DNA from: Duganella sp. 1224
GTDB lineage: Bacteria; Pseudomonadota; Gammaproteobacteria; Burkholderiales; Burkholderiaceae_D
Direction of reading: 5' to 3'
Length of the DNA stretch: 64,000 bases
Assembly: GCF_013408245.1 (NCBI RefSeq)
Contig: NZ_JACBYS010000001.1
Span: 1-64,000 of the forward strand
The notes beneath the pieces were generated by a model. It had not been told where the DNA came from. It saw only the letters and a program-made list of their open reading frames with translations, and ran no database searches. A program made the translations under genes and the position numbers. Shown here one piece after another: positions 46,306 to 58,458 of the stretch (the first letter of the stretch is position 1; each line of letters starts with the position of its first letter).

Positions 46306-49062
46306 ATGCCTGTACAAAATCGCCCCCGCATTGTTTCGTTTGCGTTGAAAACGCTCACCAGCGCTGTCGCCAGCGCGGTGCTAGTGGCCGCCACGGCCAA
46401 TGCGGCGGGGTTGGGCAAGCTGACGGTGCTGTCGGCGCTGGGCCAGCCGCTGCGGGCGGAAATCGAACTGACGGCCGTCTCGGCCGACGAAGCCAGCGCG
46501 CTGGTGGCCAAGCTGGCGCCGACCGATGCCTTCCGCCAGGCGAATATCGACTTCAACCCGGCGTTGAGCTCGCTGCGGTTTGAAATCGAACCGCGCAACG
46601 GCCGCCAGATCATCAAGGTCAGCTCGTCGCAGGCCATCAACGAACCGTTCGTCGACATGCTGCTGGAGCTGAGCTGGAACGGCGGCCGCATGGTGCGTGA
46701 ATACACCTTCCTGCTTGATCCGCCGGACATGCGTTCGACCCAGGCGCCGCAGGTGACCGCGCCGGTCGACGTGGCCAACCGCAGCGCGCAAGCACAAACG
46801 CAGGCGCAGGCGCCCGCCGCCGCGCCATCTACGCCATCCGCGACAGCTGCGCCAGCGCGCGCGGAACCGGCCCGGCCGCAGCGCGCCGACAAGCCGGCCA
46901 AGGCCGCCGTTGCCGAGTACACCGTCAAGCAGGGCGACAACCTGACCCGCATCGCCAACCAGGTCAAGCCGGTCGACGTCTCGCTGGACACCATGCTGGT
47001 AGCGCTGTACCGCGCCAATCCGGAAGCCTTCGCCGGCAAGAACATGAACCGCCTGAAGTCGGGCCAGATCCTGGCGGTGCCGGACGCCGAACAGATCCGC
47101 GCCGTCGGCAGCGAGGGCGACGCGCATGGCGTGGTGGTGGCCCACGCGGCCGACTTCAACGCCTACCGCGCCAAGCTGGCCGGCCAGGTGGCTGCCAGCT
47201 CGGCCGCCAAGGAAACCGAACCGTCGCAGAATGCCGCCGGCAAGATCAGCGCCAAGGTCGAAGAAAAGCCCAACGCCACCAACACCGCGCAGGACAAGCT
47301 GACCCTGTCCAAGGCCACCACCGACAAGCCGCAAGCCGGCAAGACCGGCGTGGCGGCGGAAGAGGACAAGATCGCCAAGCAGAAGCAGGTGGACGAAGCC
47401 GCCGCCCGCGTCAAGGAGCTGGAAAAGAACGTCAACGATCTGGAAAAGCTGATGGCGGTGAAGAGCAAGACGGCGGCGGACGTCAAGCCGGCCGCGTCGG
47501 CTTCCGCTGCCGCGCCGGCCGAGGCGCCGGCCGAGCCCAAGCCCAAGCGCACGCTGGTGCTGCCGCCGAAGAAGATCGCCGAGCCGAGCCTGTTCGAAAC
47601 GCTGATGGACAACATCACCTACGTCGGCGTGGCGGCCGCCGCCGTGCTGGCCGGCGCGCTGGCCATCATGGCCTCGCGCCGCCGCAAGAAGTTCGTGGTG
47701 CCGCAGGACGAGCCATCGATCCTGGGCGAGCCGGCCGCGCCGGCGCCGCAGCCGCTGATCGACGAAGCGGGCGGCCAGAGCATCGACACCAACAACAGCG
47801 TGTTTAACTCGAACTTCGCGCCGTCGGCCAGCCAGCTGGATACCAATGAGGTCGATCCGGTGGCGGAAGCCGACGTCTACATCGCCTACGGCCGCGACGC
47901 CCAGGCGGAAGAGATTTTGAAGGAAGCGCTGCGCACCCATCCGGAACGCCACGCCGTGCGCCTGAAACTGCTGGAAATCTATTCGGCCCGCAAGGACGCG
48001 CGCGCCTTCGAGACCCAGGCCACCGAGTTGTACGCGCAAACGCGCGGCCAGGGCGACGAGTGGGAACACGCGGCCGCGCTGGGCAAGGTGCTGGACCCGT
48101 CGAATCCGCTGTACAGCGCCGGCAAGGACGAGGGCGGCTTCGCGGCCGCGCCGGTGGCGACCGCCGCCGTAGCCGGGGTTGCCGCAGCCGCTGCCGCCGC
48201 CGCTGCGGCGCCGGACTTCGGCAGCGACTTTGGCAACACCTTCGCCGCCGAGGCGCCGGCGCCAGCACCGGACGTGGCCGCGTCGCCGCTGGACTTCGAC
48301 CTGAGCCAGGATGCGGTGCGGTCGGCGCCGGTGTCGCACAGCCCGGACTTTGGCGCCGATCCGGTGATCGACGATCTGGAAACCGCGTTGCCGCAAGCCG
48401 CCGACGCCTCCGTCTCGCCCGCCTCGGTCGCGGCCGACAACCTGATGGACTTCGACCTGGGGGGCCTGAATTTCGAGCCCGTGTCCGCGCCATCGCCGGC
48501 CATCGACATGCCGGCCCCGGCTGCCGAAGCGGCGCCGTCCGCGCCTGCCGACGACATGAGCATGGACTTCGGCCTCGACCTGCCGTCCCCGGCGCCGGCG
48601 CCCGCCGAGCCGGCGCCGGCGCCGGCCGCCAACGACCTCACCGCCGTCGATCCGCTGGATCTGGACCTGGCCGGCTTCGACATTCCGGAAGTGCCGGCCT
48701 TCACCGAACCGCCGAAGGACGCCACGCCGCAGGACTTTGAAACCGCGCTGGACCTGCCGGGCGATGTGGAAACCATCACGCCGGCGCCAGCGCCGGGCGC
48801 GCAGGAATTCGACCTGTCGAGCATCGACCTCGACCTGGGCAGCTTTGCCGACGATACCGCCACCGCCACCGCCGCCGCGCCCGCCAGCAGCGAACCGCTG
48901 TCGGCGCTGCACATGGAGATGGACACCAAGCTGGACCTGGCCGTCGCCTACCAGGAAATCGGCGACAAGGAAGGCGCGCGCGAGCTGCTGGACGAGGTGC
49001 TGCGCGGTGGTAACGACGAGCAGGTGGCCAAGGCCAACGCCATGAAGGCCCAGCTGGGATAG
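46306..49062 (+). CDS. fimV: FimV/HubP polar scaffold protein
   Basis: 918 residues. A signal peptide (ATANA), the FimV N-terminal domain (GLGKLTVLSALGQPLRAEIE), a LysM segment near 204-262 (YTVKQGDNLTRIANQ), a TM segment near 438-455, a long acidic Ala/Pro-rich cytoplasmic region with TPR near 515-570, and a final C-terminal FimV motif (LDLAVAYQEIGDKEGARELL). It anchors polar assemblies, such as type IV pili and chemotaxis arrays, to peptidoglycan. Its position between asd and truA is conserved in beta- and gammaproteobacteria. Confidence 0.95.
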   Translation: MPVQNRPRIVSFALKTLTSAVASAVLVAATANAAGLGKLTVLSALGQPLRAEIELTAVSADEASALVAKLAPTDAFRQANIDFNPALSSLRFEIEPRNGRQIIKVSSSQAINEPFVDMLLELSWNGGRMVREYTFLLDPPDMRSTQAPQVTAPVDVANRSAQAQTQAQAPAAAPSTPSATAAPARAEPARPQRADKPAKAAVAEYTVKQGDNLTRIANQVKPVDVSLDTMLVALYRANPEAFAGKNMNRLKSGQILAVPDAEQIRAVGSEGDAHGVVVAHAADFNAYRAKLAGQVAASSAAKETEPSQNAAGKISAKVEEKPNATNTAQDKLTLSKATTDKPQAGKTGVAAEEDKIAKQKQVDEAAARVKELEKNVNDLEKLMAVKSKTAADVKPAASASAAAPAEAPAEPKPKRTLVLPPKKIAEPSLFETLMDNITYVGVAAAAVLAGALAIMASRRRKKFVVPQDEPSILGEPAAPAPQPLIDEAGGQSIDTNNSVFNSNFAPSASQLDTNEVDPVAEADVYIAYGRDAQAEEILKEALRTHPERHAVRLKLLEIYSARKDARAFETQATELYAQTRGQGDEWEHAAALGKVLDPSNPLYSAGKDEGGFAAAPVATAAVAGVAAAAAAAAAAPDFGSDFGNTFAAEAPAPAPDVAASPLDFDLSQDAVRSAPVSHSPDFGADPVIDDLETALPQAADASVSPASVAADNLMDFDLGGLNFEPVSAPSPAIDMPAPAAEAAPSAPADDMSMDFGLDLPSPAPAPAEPAPAPAANDLTAVDPLDLDLAGFDIPEVPAFTEPPKDATPQDFETALDLPGDVETITPAPAPGAQEFDLSSIDLDLGSFADDTATATAAAPASSEPLSALHMEMDTKLDLAVAYQEIGDKEGARELLDEVLRGGNDEQVAKANAMKAQLG

Positions 49063-49113
49063 GCATCGCGCCGTTATATAATGGCTGACTCAGACATTTA
49101 GATTGGGCAGCAA

Positions 49114-49917
49114 TTGAAACGGATCGCAATCGGGCTCCAGTACGACGGCCAGGCCTGGCACGGCTACCAGAAACAGGACCACGGCCTCACGGTGCAGGAC
49201 AAGCTGGAGCAGGCGCTGCAGGAGTTCGCCACCGTGCCGCTGGCCACCACCTGCGCCGGCCGCACCGACGCCGGCGTGCACGCCTCGGAGCAAGTTGTCC
49301 ATTTCGATACCGACCTGACTCGCCTGCCGCATGCGTGGGTGCGCGGCGTGAACGCCTTCCTGCCGCCGTCGATCGGCGTGCGCTGGGCCAAGGAACTGGA
49401 AGGCGATCCGACCGCAGAGAACTTCTTCCACGCCCGCTTCAGCGCGCGCGCCCGCACTTACCATTACGTGCTGTACAACCACCAGGTGCGCTCCGCGCTG
49501 CTGAACGGCCGCGCCGGGTTTTACCATCACGCGCTGGACGTGGAGCGCATGCGCGAGGCGGTCAAGCCGCTGATCGGCGAGCATGACTTTACGACCTTCC
49601 GTGCCGCGCATTGCCAGGCCAAGTCGCCGGTCAAGCTGATGCATGACATCCAGATCCGCCGCCAGGGCGACCTGATCATTTTCACGCTGAAGGCCAGCGC
49701 CTTCCTGCACCACATGGTGCGCAACCTGGTCGGTTCGCTGGTGTACATCGGCCAGGGCAGGGAAGACGTCGGCTGGATGGGCGAACTGCTGGCCGCGAAA
49801 AACCGCCAGCTGGCCGCGCCGACGTTCATGCCGGACGGGTTATACCTGGCCAAAATCGATTACGATGACAAGTGGGCGCTGCCGCAGGAACCCGGCAGCC
49901 AGCTGCCCTGGTTCTGA
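49114..49917 (+). CDS. truA: tRNA pseudouridine(38-40) synthase TruA
   Basis: 267 residues. The catalytic aspartate is D52 in CAGRTDAGVHA. The start is TTG at 49114, since homologues begin MKRIAIGLQYDG and a stop codon lies five codons upstream; the ribosome binding site is weak. The enzyme modifies the anticodon stem-loop of many tRNAs. Confidence 0.95.
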   Translation: MKRIAIGLQYDGQAWHGYQKQDHGLTVQDKLEQALQEFATVPLATTCAGRTDAGVHASEQVVHFDTDLTRLPHAWVRGVNAFLPPSIGVRWAKELEGDPTAENFFHARFSARARTYHYVLYNHQVRSALLNGRAGFYHHALDVERMREAVKPLIGEHDFTTFRAAHCQAKSPVKLMHDIQIRRQGDLIIFTLKASAFLHHMVRNLVGSLVYIGQGREDVGWMGELLAAKNRQLAAPTFMPDGLYLAKIDYDDKWALPQEPGSQLPWF

Positions 49918-49936
49918 AAAAGCACCCCGAACGGAA

Positions 49937-49964
49937 GGGTCAGACCCCGTACGGGGTCTGACCC
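49937..49964. repeat. R2 palindromic repeat, copy 5
   Basis: 28 bases: GGGTCAGACCCC-GTAC-GGGGTCTGACCC. It lies between truA and trpF on the same strand, 20 bases after the truA stop, with the flank GTGCGGG on the right. Confidence 0.9.
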
Positions 49965-50692
49965 TGGGCGCAGCGGTGTGCGGGTTTCGGCGGTGCCATC
50001 CGCGCCCGAAAGGATATTTATGCGTACCCGTATCAAAATCTGCGGTTTAACCCGTGAGCAAGACATCCAGGCCGTGGTGGCCGCCGGCGCCGATGCCATC
50101 GGCTTCGTGTTCTACCCTAAAAGTCCGCGCTACGTCACGCCCGAGCGCGCGGCCGAACTGCTGCGCGTCGTGCCGCCGTTCATCACCACCGTTGGCCTGT
50201 TCGTCAACCACACGCCGGACGAGGTGGCGGCCATCACGCGCAGCGCGCCGGTGTCCCTATTGCAACTGCACGGCGATGAAACGATCGCCGCCGCCGCCGC
50301 CATCGCCGCCGCCGCCCACCGCCAGTTCATCAAAGTCTTCCGCGTCAAACCTGACACGCGCGCGGATGAACTGCTAGAATACGAACAGGCAAACCGCGCC
50401 GCCAGTCCCCTGTTCACCAGCCTGTTGCTGGATACGTATGTGGACGCCTACGGTGGTGCAGGAAAGGGTTTTGATTGGTCTCTCGTTCCAAAAGATCTCG
50501 CGCCTCGGGTCGTTTTGAGTGGTGGCTTGAGCGTACACAACGCGACTGACGCGGTGGCCGGTGTACGCCCCTACGCTGTGGACATCAGCTCTGGTGTCGA
50601 AGCGTCCAAGGGGATCAAGGATGCCCGCAAGATCGCCGACTTTGTCGCGGCGGTGCGGGCCGGAGATGCCATTTTAGAAAGCCCCAACCATC

Positions 50693-51913
<1,221 letters not shown>

Positions 51914-51924
51914 GGAAACCGACC

Positions 51925-52722
51925 ATGTCCAAGATTGCAGCAACCTTCAGCGCCTTGAAGGCGCACAACAAGACCGCGCTGGTCACCTTCATCACCGCCG
52001 GCGATCCGGGCCGGGAATCGACCGTGCCGCTGATGCACGCGCTGGTGGCCGGCGGCGCCGACATCATCGAACTGGGCGTGCCGTTTTCCGATCCGATGGC
52101 CGAGGGGCCGGTGATTCAGCGCGCCTGCGAGCGGGCGCTGGCCAACGGCGTCGGCATCCATGATGTGTTTGGCTACGTGGCCGAGTTCCGCAAGACCAAC
52201 CAGACCACGCCGGTGGTGCTGATGGGCTATGCCAATCCGATCGAGCGCATCGGCGCGGCCGCGTTCATTGCGCAGTCGAAGGCGGTGGGCGCGGATGGCG
52301 CGATCGTGGTCGACTATCCGCCGGAGGAGTGCGAGGAGTTCGCCGCGGCCATGCGCGCGGCCGGACTGGACCTGATCTTCCTGCTCGCGCCGACCTCGAC
52401 CGAGCAGCGTATTCAGCAGGTGGCCAAGGTTGGCGGCGGCTTCAGCTACTATGTTTCGCTGAAGGGCGTGACCGGCGCCGGCCATATCGACACGGTGGAC
52501 GTGGCCAAGCGCCTGCAGGCGATCCGCAAGCATGTGAAGTTGCCGGTGGGCGTGGGCTTCGGCATCCGCGACGGCGCCACCGCGCGCGCCGTGGCCGAGG
52601 TGGCGGATGCCGTGGTCATCGGCAGCCGCATCATCCAGGAAATCGAAACCGCCGGCAAAGACGGCGCGGTCGCCGCCGTGCAAGCCTTCACCACGTCCAT
52701 CCGCACCGCCCTCGACGCCTGA
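51925..52722 (+). CDS. trpA: Tryptophan synthase alpha chain
   Basis: 265 residues, TIM barrel. Catalytic E49 is present ([12 protein letters not shown]). The second catalytic acid, D60 in E. coli, is E60 here (PMAEGPVIQ), a substitution I believe is usual in Burkholderiales. It cleaves indole-3-glycerol phosphate and passes indole to TrpB. Eleven bases separate it from trpB. Confidence 0.97.
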   Translation: MSKIAATFSALKAHNKTALVTFITAGDPGRESTVPLMHALVAGGADIIELGVPFSDPMAEGPVIQRACERALANGVGIHDVFGYVAEFRKTNQTTPVVLMGYANPIERIGAAAFIAQSKAVGADGAIVVDYPPEECEEFAAAMRAAGLDLIFLLAPTSTEQRIQQVAKVGGGFSYYVSLKGVTGAGHIDTVDVAKRLQAIRKHVKLPVGVGFGIRDGATARAVAEVADAVVIGSRIIQEIETAGKDGAVAAVQAFTTSIRTALDA

Positions 52723-52886
52723 CGTCACGCACACCCCGGCTGCTCACCTTGATACATAGATAACTATTCGCTATGTTGAAAGGAGGGCAAGCTCCCTCTG
52801 GCGGCCTAGTGGATGTACTCTAAAGTTCGACAGGGGGCGCGGAAACGGCTACACTTCGGGCCACGAGTAAGCTGCAAGGAGAATTT

Positions 52887-53759
52887 ATGAGTTGGTTGGA
52901 AAAACTGCTGCCCCCCCGCATCCAGCGGTCCGACGCCGGCGCCCGCAAGACCATGCCGGAAGGCCTGTGGGTCAAATGCCCTTCGTGCGAGGCCGTGCTG
53001 TACCGCACCGACCTGGAATCGAACCAGCACGTCTGCCCGAAATGCGACCACCATATGCGCATCCGCGCCCGCGAACGCCTCGACAACCTGCTGGACGCCG
53101 GCGGCCGTTATGAAATTGGCATGGACACCCTGCCAGTCGACACGCTGAAGTTCAAGGACAGCAAGAAATACCCGGACCGCCTCAAGCAGGCGATGGAAGC
53201 CACCGGTGAGACCGACGCGCTGATCGTCATGGGCGGCTCGATCATGAGCCTGCCGGCCGTGGTGGCCTGCTTCGAATTCGAATTCATGGGTGGCTCGATG
53301 GGCTCCGTGGTCGGCGAGCGCTTCGTGCGCGGCGCCCAGGTGGCGCTGGAGCAGAAAGTGCCGTTCATTTGCATCACCGCCACCGGCGGCGCCCGCATGC
53401 AGGAAGGCCTGCTGTCGCTGATGCAGATGGCCAAGACCACGGCCATGCTGACCAAGTTGTCGGAAAAGAAACTGCCGTTCATCAGTGTGCTGACCGACCC
53501 GACCATGGGCGGCGTGTCGGCCTCGTTCGCCTTCATGGGCGATGTGGTGATCGCCGAGCCGAAGGCGCTGATCGGCTTCGCCGGCCCGCGCGTGATCGAA
53601 AACACCGTGCGCGAGAAGCTGCCGGAAGGCTTCCAGCGCGCCGAGTTCCTGGTGCAGAAGGGCGCCGTCGACATGATCGTCGACCGCCGCAAGATGCGCG
53701 AGGAAATCGCCCGCCTGCTGGCCCTGTTGCAAAATCAGCCAGTGGAAGTGCTGGCTTAA
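52887..53759 (+). CDS. accD: Acetyl-CoA carboxylase carboxyltransferase beta subunit
   Basis: 290 residues. A zinc ribbon with C31, C34, C50 and C53 is followed by the crotonase-like carboxyltransferase domain ([29 protein letters not shown]). With AccA it makes malonyl-CoA. AAGGAG precedes the ATG. It follows the trp genes after a gap of 164 bases that may carry its own promoter. Confidence 0.97.
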   Translation: MSWLEKLLPPRIQRSDAGARKTMPEGLWVKCPSCEAVLYRTDLESNQHVCPKCDHHMRIRARERLDNLLDAGGRYEIGMDTLPVDTLKFKDSKKYPDRLKQAMEATGETDALIVMGGSIMSLPAVVACFEFEFMGGSMGSVVGERFVRGAQVALEQKVPFICITATGGARMQEGLLSLMQMAKTTAMLTKLSEKKLPFISVLTDPTMGGVSASFAFMGDVVIAEPKALIGFAGPRVIENTVREKLPEGFQRAEFLVQKGAVDMIVDRRKMREEIARLLALLQNQPVEVLA

Positions 53760-53768
53760 ACCAGCGCC

Positions 53769-53838
53769 GTCGTTCCGGCGAAAGCCGGAACCCATAGAAC
53801 GCTTGTTCAGCATGGATACCGCCTTTCGCCGGAATGAC
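53769..53838. repeat. R3 repeat, copy 3
   Basis: 70 bases with R3 ends (GTCGTTCCGGCGAAAGCCGG and CCGCCTTTCGCCGGAATGAC). The inner segment is the reverse complement of copy 2. It lies between accD and folC. Confidence 0.88.
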
Positions 53839-53909
53839 GGTGCCCCACGCGACGGCGCGCAATCGGATATCATCCGGCCTGCGCGCCGTTTTCATTTCAG
53901 AGTCTCATC

Positions 53910-55199
53910 ATGTCGAACCTCCCAACTACTTTGCCCGCCTGGCTTGCGCTGCTGGAATCGCGCCACGCCGAAACCGTCATCAACATGGGCCTGGACCGCG
54001 TTCTGGCCGTCAAGGAACGCTTGCAGCTGAGCTTCAGTTGCCCGGTCATCATGGTGGCCGGCACCAACGGCAAGGGGTCGACCTGCGCCATGCTGGAATC
54101 GATCCTGATGCGCGCCGGCTACAAGGTCGGCCTGTACATCAAGCCGCATTTCCTCGACTTCAACGAGCGCGCCCGCATCAACGGCGACATGGCCAGCGAC
54201 GACACGCTGGTGGCCGCCTTCAACGCGGTTGAAGCCGCCCGTGGCGACACGGCGCTGACCTACTTCGAATTCACCACGCTGGCCATCATGAAGCTGCTGT
54301 CGCAAGCCGGCATGGACGTGGTCATCCTGGAGGTGGGCCTGGGCGGCCGCCTGGACGCGGTCAACATCGTTGACGCCGACGTCTCCATCGTCACCAGCGT
54401 CGACATCGACCACACCGACTACCTGGGCGACACGCGCGAGAAGATCGGCTTCGAAAAAGCCGGCATCTTCCGCGCCGGCAAGACCGCGATCTGCTCGGAC
54501 CCGGTGCCGCCGCAGTCGCTGATCGACCACGCCAACGCCATCGGCGCCGACCTGTGGCTGATGGGCCGCGATTTCAATTACTCCGGCGACAAGCAGCAGT
54601 GGAGCTACGGCGGCCGCAGCCAGCGCCGCAACTCGCTGGCCTACCCGAGCCTGCGCGGCGCCAACCAGATCCTCAACGCCTGCGCCGCGCTGGCCGCGCT
54701 GGAGGCGCTGAAGCTGGAACTGCCGGTGGGCGCGCAGGAAGTGCGCACCGGCCTGGTCACGGTGGAGCTGCCAGGCCGCTTCCAGGTGCTGCCGGGCCGG
54801 CCGACCATCATCCTCGATGTCGCCCACAACCCGCATGCCGCCGCGGCGCTGAACCAGAACCTGGGCAACATGGGTTTCCACCGCTACACCTTCGCCGTGT
54901 TCGGTTCCATGCACGACAAGGACATCGATGGCGTGATCGCCGCCATGTCCGAGCACGTCGACCACTGGTGCCTGGCGACGCTGCCGTCGCCGCGGTCGGC
55001 CAGCGCCGCCGAGCTGGCCGCCAAGGTGCTGGCGGTGCAGCCGGAGCGCGACGAACGCACCATCAATGTGTTCGACGATCCCGCTGCCGCGTACGCAAAT
55101 GCCATCAGCCGGGCCGGGGAGAATGATAGAATTGTGGTCTTTGGATCTTTCCTGACCGTGGCCGGTGTCATGGCGGCACGAAAATCCTCACTCCATTGA
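53910..55199 (+). CDS. folC: Bifunctional folylpolyglutamate/dihydrofolate synthase
   Basis: 429 residues of the Mur-ligase type. The P-loop is AGTNGKGSTCAMLE; the linker and C-terminal domain have LDVAHNPHAAAALNQNL. It adds glutamate to dihydropteroate and to folates. The order accD-folC-SPOR-cvpA-purF is widely conserved. Confidence 0.96.
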   Translation: MSNLPTTLPAWLALLESRHAETVINMGLDRVLAVKERLQLSFSCPVIMVAGTNGKGSTCAMLESILMRAGYKVGLYIKPHFLDFNERARINGDMASDDTLVAAFNAVEAARGDTALTYFEFTTLAIMKLLSQAGMDVVILEVGLGGRLDAVNIVDADVSIVTSVDIDHTDYLGDTREKIGFEKAGIFRAGKTAICSDPVPPQSLIDHANAIGADLWLMGRDFNYSGDKQQWSYGGRSQRRNSLAYPSLRGANQILNACAALAALEALKLELPVGAQEVRTGLVTVELPGRFQVLPGRPTIILDVAHNPHAAAALNQNLGNMGFHRYTFAVFGSMHDKDIDGVIAAMSEHVDHWCLATLPSPRSASAAELAAKVLAVQPERDERTINVFDDPAAAYANAISRAGENDRIVVFGSFLTVAGVMAARKSSLH

Positions 55200-55221
55200 A
55201 CGCACAGGACTGAAATCACGC

Positions 55222-56250
55222 ATGGGCTTGTTCTCGAAATCCGGTAAAAACAAGCAAGACGCCAGCCAGGACAGCGGCTATTACACCAGCGCGGATGACC
55301 AGGCGATGACGGAGCGCGCCCGCTCCAAGCGCGCCTCGTCGGCCGATGGCCCCAAGCGCCGCTCGCGCGACCGCGAGGAGGACGATCCGGTGTTGCCGGA
55401 AAAGAAACGCGCGCGCCGCCGCCTGGTCGGCGCCATCCTGCTGGCGCTGGGCGTGGCCGTCGGCCTGCCGATGCTGCTCGATTCCGAGCCCAAGCCGCTG
55501 GCCAGCGATATCGAGATCAAGATCCCCTCCAAGGACAAGCCGGTGGCCGAGGCCGCCCCGGCGCCTGCGCCGGTGTCCGCCGTGCCGGCCAACGCTGCAC
55601 TGGATAGCAAGGAAGAAATCGTCGAGGACGTAAAACCGGCGGCCAAGCCGGCCGCCGTGGCCGCTCCGGCAGTGGCCGCCATCGACACCACCAGGCCGGA
55701 CCCCGCCAAGCCCAAGGCCGACGCTGACGCCAAGGCCAAGGCGGACGCCAAGGCCGAAGCGCAAGCCAAGGCGCTGGCCGACGCCAAGGCCGAGCGCGAG
55801 CTGAAAGCCCGCCTGGACGCCGACAAGGCCGAGCAGGAACGCAAGCAGGCCGAGGCCAAGGCCGAAGCCCGGCAGAAGGCGGACAAGCAGGACACCGAGC
55901 GCAAGCTGGCCGAGGCCAAGGCTGCCAAAGCCGCCGAGGCCAAGCCGGCCGCCGCGCCGGCCAAGCCGGAAGACGCGCGCGCGCTGGCCATCCTGGAAGG
56001 CAAGAGCGCGGCGCCGGCCGCTGACGGCGGCCAGAAATACGTGCTGCAGGTGGTGGCGCTGAGCGATCAGGCCAAGGTGGACGAATTGCGCGCGCGGCTG
56101 AAAAACGCCGGCATCAGCTCGTTCACGCAGAAAACGCCGTCCGGCATCACCCGCGTGCGCGTGGGGCCGTTCAGCAGCAAGGAAGAGGCGGAGAAGGTCA
56201 GGGCCAAGCTGAGCAGCATGGGCCTGGACGGCCGCCTGGAAACCGTCTGA
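55222..56250 (+). CDS. SPOR-domain cell-division protein (DedD-like)
   Basis: 342 residues: a basic cytoplasmic N-terminus, one TM near 75-95 (RLVGAILLALGVAVGLPMLL), a Lys/Ala/Glu-rich periplasmic coiled coil (about 160-250) and a C-terminal SPOR domain from about 272 (KYVLQVVALSDQAKVDELRA) that binds denuded glycan at the septum. The upstream frame from 55165 overlaps folC and has no family sequence. Confidence 0.93.
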   Translation: MGLFSKSGKNKQDASQDSGYYTSADDQAMTERARSKRASSADGPKRRSRDREEDDPVLPEKKRARRRLVGAILLALGVAVGLPMLLDSEPKPLASDIEIKIPSKDKPVAEAAPAPAPVSAVPANAALDSKEEIVEDVKPAAKPAAVAAPAVAAIDTTRPDPAKPKADADAKAKADAKAEAQAKALADAKAERELKARLDADKAEQERKQAEAKAEARQKADKQDTERKLAEAKAAKAAEAKPAAAPAKPEDARALAILEGKSAAPAADGGQKYVLQVVALSDQAKVDELRARLKNAGISSFTQKTPSGITRVRVGPFSSKEEAEKVRAKLSSMGLDGRLETV

Positions 56251-56263
56251 GCCCGTACGCGAC

Positions 56264-56752
56264 GTGACGATTTTCGACTACCTGGTGATCTTCGTGCTGG
56301 TCACGTCGGTCATCATCGGCATGGTGCGCGGGCTGGTGAAGGAAGTGCTGTCGCTGCTGAGCTGGATTGTGGCCTTCGTGCTGGCCAATGCCTACGCCGC
56401 GCCGCTGGCGCTGCTGCTGCCGGAGGCGGTGCCGGGCGAGGCGCTGCGGCTGATCGTTGCCTTTATCGCACTGTTTATCGGCGCGCGGATTTTAATGAGC
56501 CTGTTGTCGCTGGCGCTGGATGCCTTGCTTGACGCGGGCGGCCTGAGTTTCATCGACCGCGTGCTGGGCGCCGCGTTTGGCGTCGCGCGCGGCCTTGTAA
56601 TTGTGTTGGCAGCCGTCATCTTATGTGGGATGACCTCGTTGCCGAAGCAGGATTTTTGGAGGCATGCGGTCACCAGTCCCTACGCCGAACAGGGCGTACG
56701 CACGATCAAGCCGTATCTTCCGGCTGCGCTGGCGCAGCACGTGAATTTTTGA
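56264..56752 (+). CDS. cvpA: CvpA family inner-membrane protein
   Basis: 162 residues with four TM segments. DYLVIFVLVTSVIIGMVRGL and the PxxxEQG-like SPYAEQGVRTIKPYLP end match CvpA, needed for colicin V export in E. coli but of general unknown role. The GTG start at 56264 is 13 bases after the SPOR gene. purF follows, as in E. coli. Confidence 0.94.
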   Translation: MTIFDYLVIFVLVTSVIIGMVRGLVKEVLSLLSWIVAFVLANAYAAPLALLLPEAVPGEALRLIVAFIALFIGARILMSLLSLALDALLDAGGLSFIDRVLGAAFGVARGLVIVLAAVILCGMTSLPKQDFWRHAVTSPYAEQGVRTIKPYLPAALAQHVNF

Positions 56753-56790
56753 ATTCTTTAAATCTGTAGTACCAGTCCAGGAGCACCATC

Positions 56791-58317
56791 ATGTGTGGCA
56801 TTGTCGGCGTCGTTTCCCATCAACCTGTCAACCAAATGCTGTATGACGCCTTGTTGCTGTTGCAGCACCGCGGCCAGGATGCGGCGGGTATCGCGACCAA
56901 TCACAGCAGCATGTTCGCCATGCACAAGGCCAACGGCCTGGTGCGCGACGTGTTCCGTACCCGTAATATGCGTACGCTGCAGGGCAATTCCGGTATCGGC
57001 CACTGCCGCTACCCGACCGCCGGCTCGTCGAGCGAGGAAGAGGCGCAGCCGTTCTACGTCAACGCGCCGTTCGGCATCACGCTGGCGCACAACGGCAACC
57101 TGACCAACTGGGAACAGCTGAAGCAGGAAATGTTCAAGAACGACCGCCGCCACATCAACACCGATTCCGACTCGGAAGTGCTGCTGAACGTGCTGGCGCA
57201 CGAGCTGCAGAAAGCCACCACCGGCCTGATGCTGGATCCGGACGCGATCTTCAAGGCGGTGGCCGTGCTGCACCGCCGCGTGCGCGGCGGCTACGCGGCG
57301 GTGGCGCAGATCGCCGGCGTGGGCCTGCTGGCGTTCCGCGACCCGTTCGGCATCCGTCCGCTGTGCCTGGGCATCAATGAGACGGCCGAGGGCACCGAGT
57401 ACCTGATCGCCTCGGAATCGGTGGCGCTGGAAGGCATGGGCTTCCGCTTCGTGCGCGACATCGCGCCGGGCGAGGCGGTGTTCATCGACGCCGACAAGCA
57501 GCTGCACTCGCGCCAGTGCGCCGACAATCCGTCGCTGAATCCTTGCGTGTTCGAGTATGTCTACCTGGCCCGTCCGGATTCGGTGATCGACGGCGCCTCG
57601 GTGTACGCCACCCGTCTGAAGATGGGCGAGTACCTGGCCGAGAAGATCAAGCGCGAGCTGAAGGATATGAAGATCGACGTGGTGATGCCGATTCCGGATT
57701 CGTCGCGTCCGGCGGCGATCCAGCTGGCGCTGGCGCTGAACGTCGAGTACCGCGAAGGCTTCATCAAGAACCGCTACATCGGCCGCACCTTCATCATGCC
57801 GGGCCAGGCGGCGCGCAAGAAATCGGTGCGCCAGAAGCTGAACGCGATTCCGGATGAATTCAAGGGCAAGGTGGTGCTGCTGGTGGATGACTCCATCGTG
57901 CGCGGCACCACCAGCCGCGAGATCGTGCAGATGGCGCGCGATTCCGGCGCCACCAAGGTGATTTTCGCGTCGGCCGCGCCGCCGGTGATTTACCCGAACG
58001 TGTACGGCATCGACATGCCGACCCGCGACGAGCTGATCGCGCATGGCCGCACGGTGGAAGAGGTGTGCCGCGAGATCACCGCCGACGCGCTGGTGTACCA
58101 GGATATCGATGCGCTGAAGCGGGCGATTTCGGATGTCAATCCGGCGCTGAAAAACTTCGAGGCGTCGTGCTTCGACGGCGTGTACGTGACCGGCGACGTG
58201 ACCAAGGAGTATCTGGATAAACTGGAATACGAGCGTCACAATCCGAGCAAGGCCAAGGTGCCGGAAGATGCCGCGCGCACCCAGCTGAACCTGAACCTGG
58301 CCGCCACCGAAGCCTGA
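56791..58317 (+). CDS. purF: Amidophosphoribosyltransferase
   Basis: 508 residues. Met removal exposes the nucleophile Cys of MCGIVGVV. The glutaminase half has [15 protein letters not shown] and HNGNLTN; the PRPP motif is [17 protein letters not shown]. It makes phosphoribosylamine, the first step of purine synthesis. AGGAGC lies upstream. Confidence 0.97.
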   Translation: MCGIVGVVSHQPVNQMLYDALLLLQHRGQDAAGIATNHSSMFAMHKANGLVRDVFRTRNMRTLQGNSGIGHCRYPTAGSSSEEEAQPFYVNAPFGITLAHNGNLTNWEQLKQEMFKNDRRHINTDSDSEVLLNVLAHELQKATTGLMLDPDAIFKAVAVLHRRVRGGYAAVAQIAGVGLLAFRDPFGIRPLCLGINETAEGTEYLIASESVALEGMGFRFVRDIAPGEAVFIDADKQLHSRQCADNPSLNPCVFEYVYLARPDSVIDGASVYATRLKMGEYLAEKIKRELKDMKIDVVMPIPDSSRPAAIQLALALNVEYREGFIKNRYIGRTFIMPGQAARKKSVRQKLNAIPDEFKGKVVLLVDDSIVRGTTSREIVQMARDSGATKVIFASAAPPVIYPNVYGIDMPTRDELIAHGRTVEEVCREITADALVYQDIDALKRAISDVNPALKNFEASCFDGVYVTGDVTKEYLDKLEYERHNPSKAKVPEDAARTQLNLNLAATEA

Positions 58318-58344
58318 TTCAGCTGTAACGCAACCCCCGGACGT

Positions 58345-58374
58345 GGGGTCTGACCCCGTACGGGGTCAGACCCC
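58345..58374. repeat. R2 palindromic repeat, copy 6
   Basis: Perfect 30-base R2 palindrome between purF and the PLP-enzyme gene. The right flank has CCGCCGTGCGGGGT, as in copy 1. Confidence 0.9.
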
Positions 58375-58458
58375 TGCTTGCCGCCGTGCGGGGTAGCGGG
58401 CCGCAACACCGCGCACCGTTCGATAAGCTAACTCTTTACCCGCTTTCACCCCGCTATC

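Noticed and set aside
46381..48912. 843-codon open frame on the minus strand inside fimV
   Set aside because: Arg/Gly/His-rich shadow caused by GC-rich codons of fimV; no family resemblance, no ribosome binding site.
49114..49116. A later ATG start for truA
   Set aside because: It would remove the conserved N-terminal strand; TTG 49114 gives the family N-terminus.
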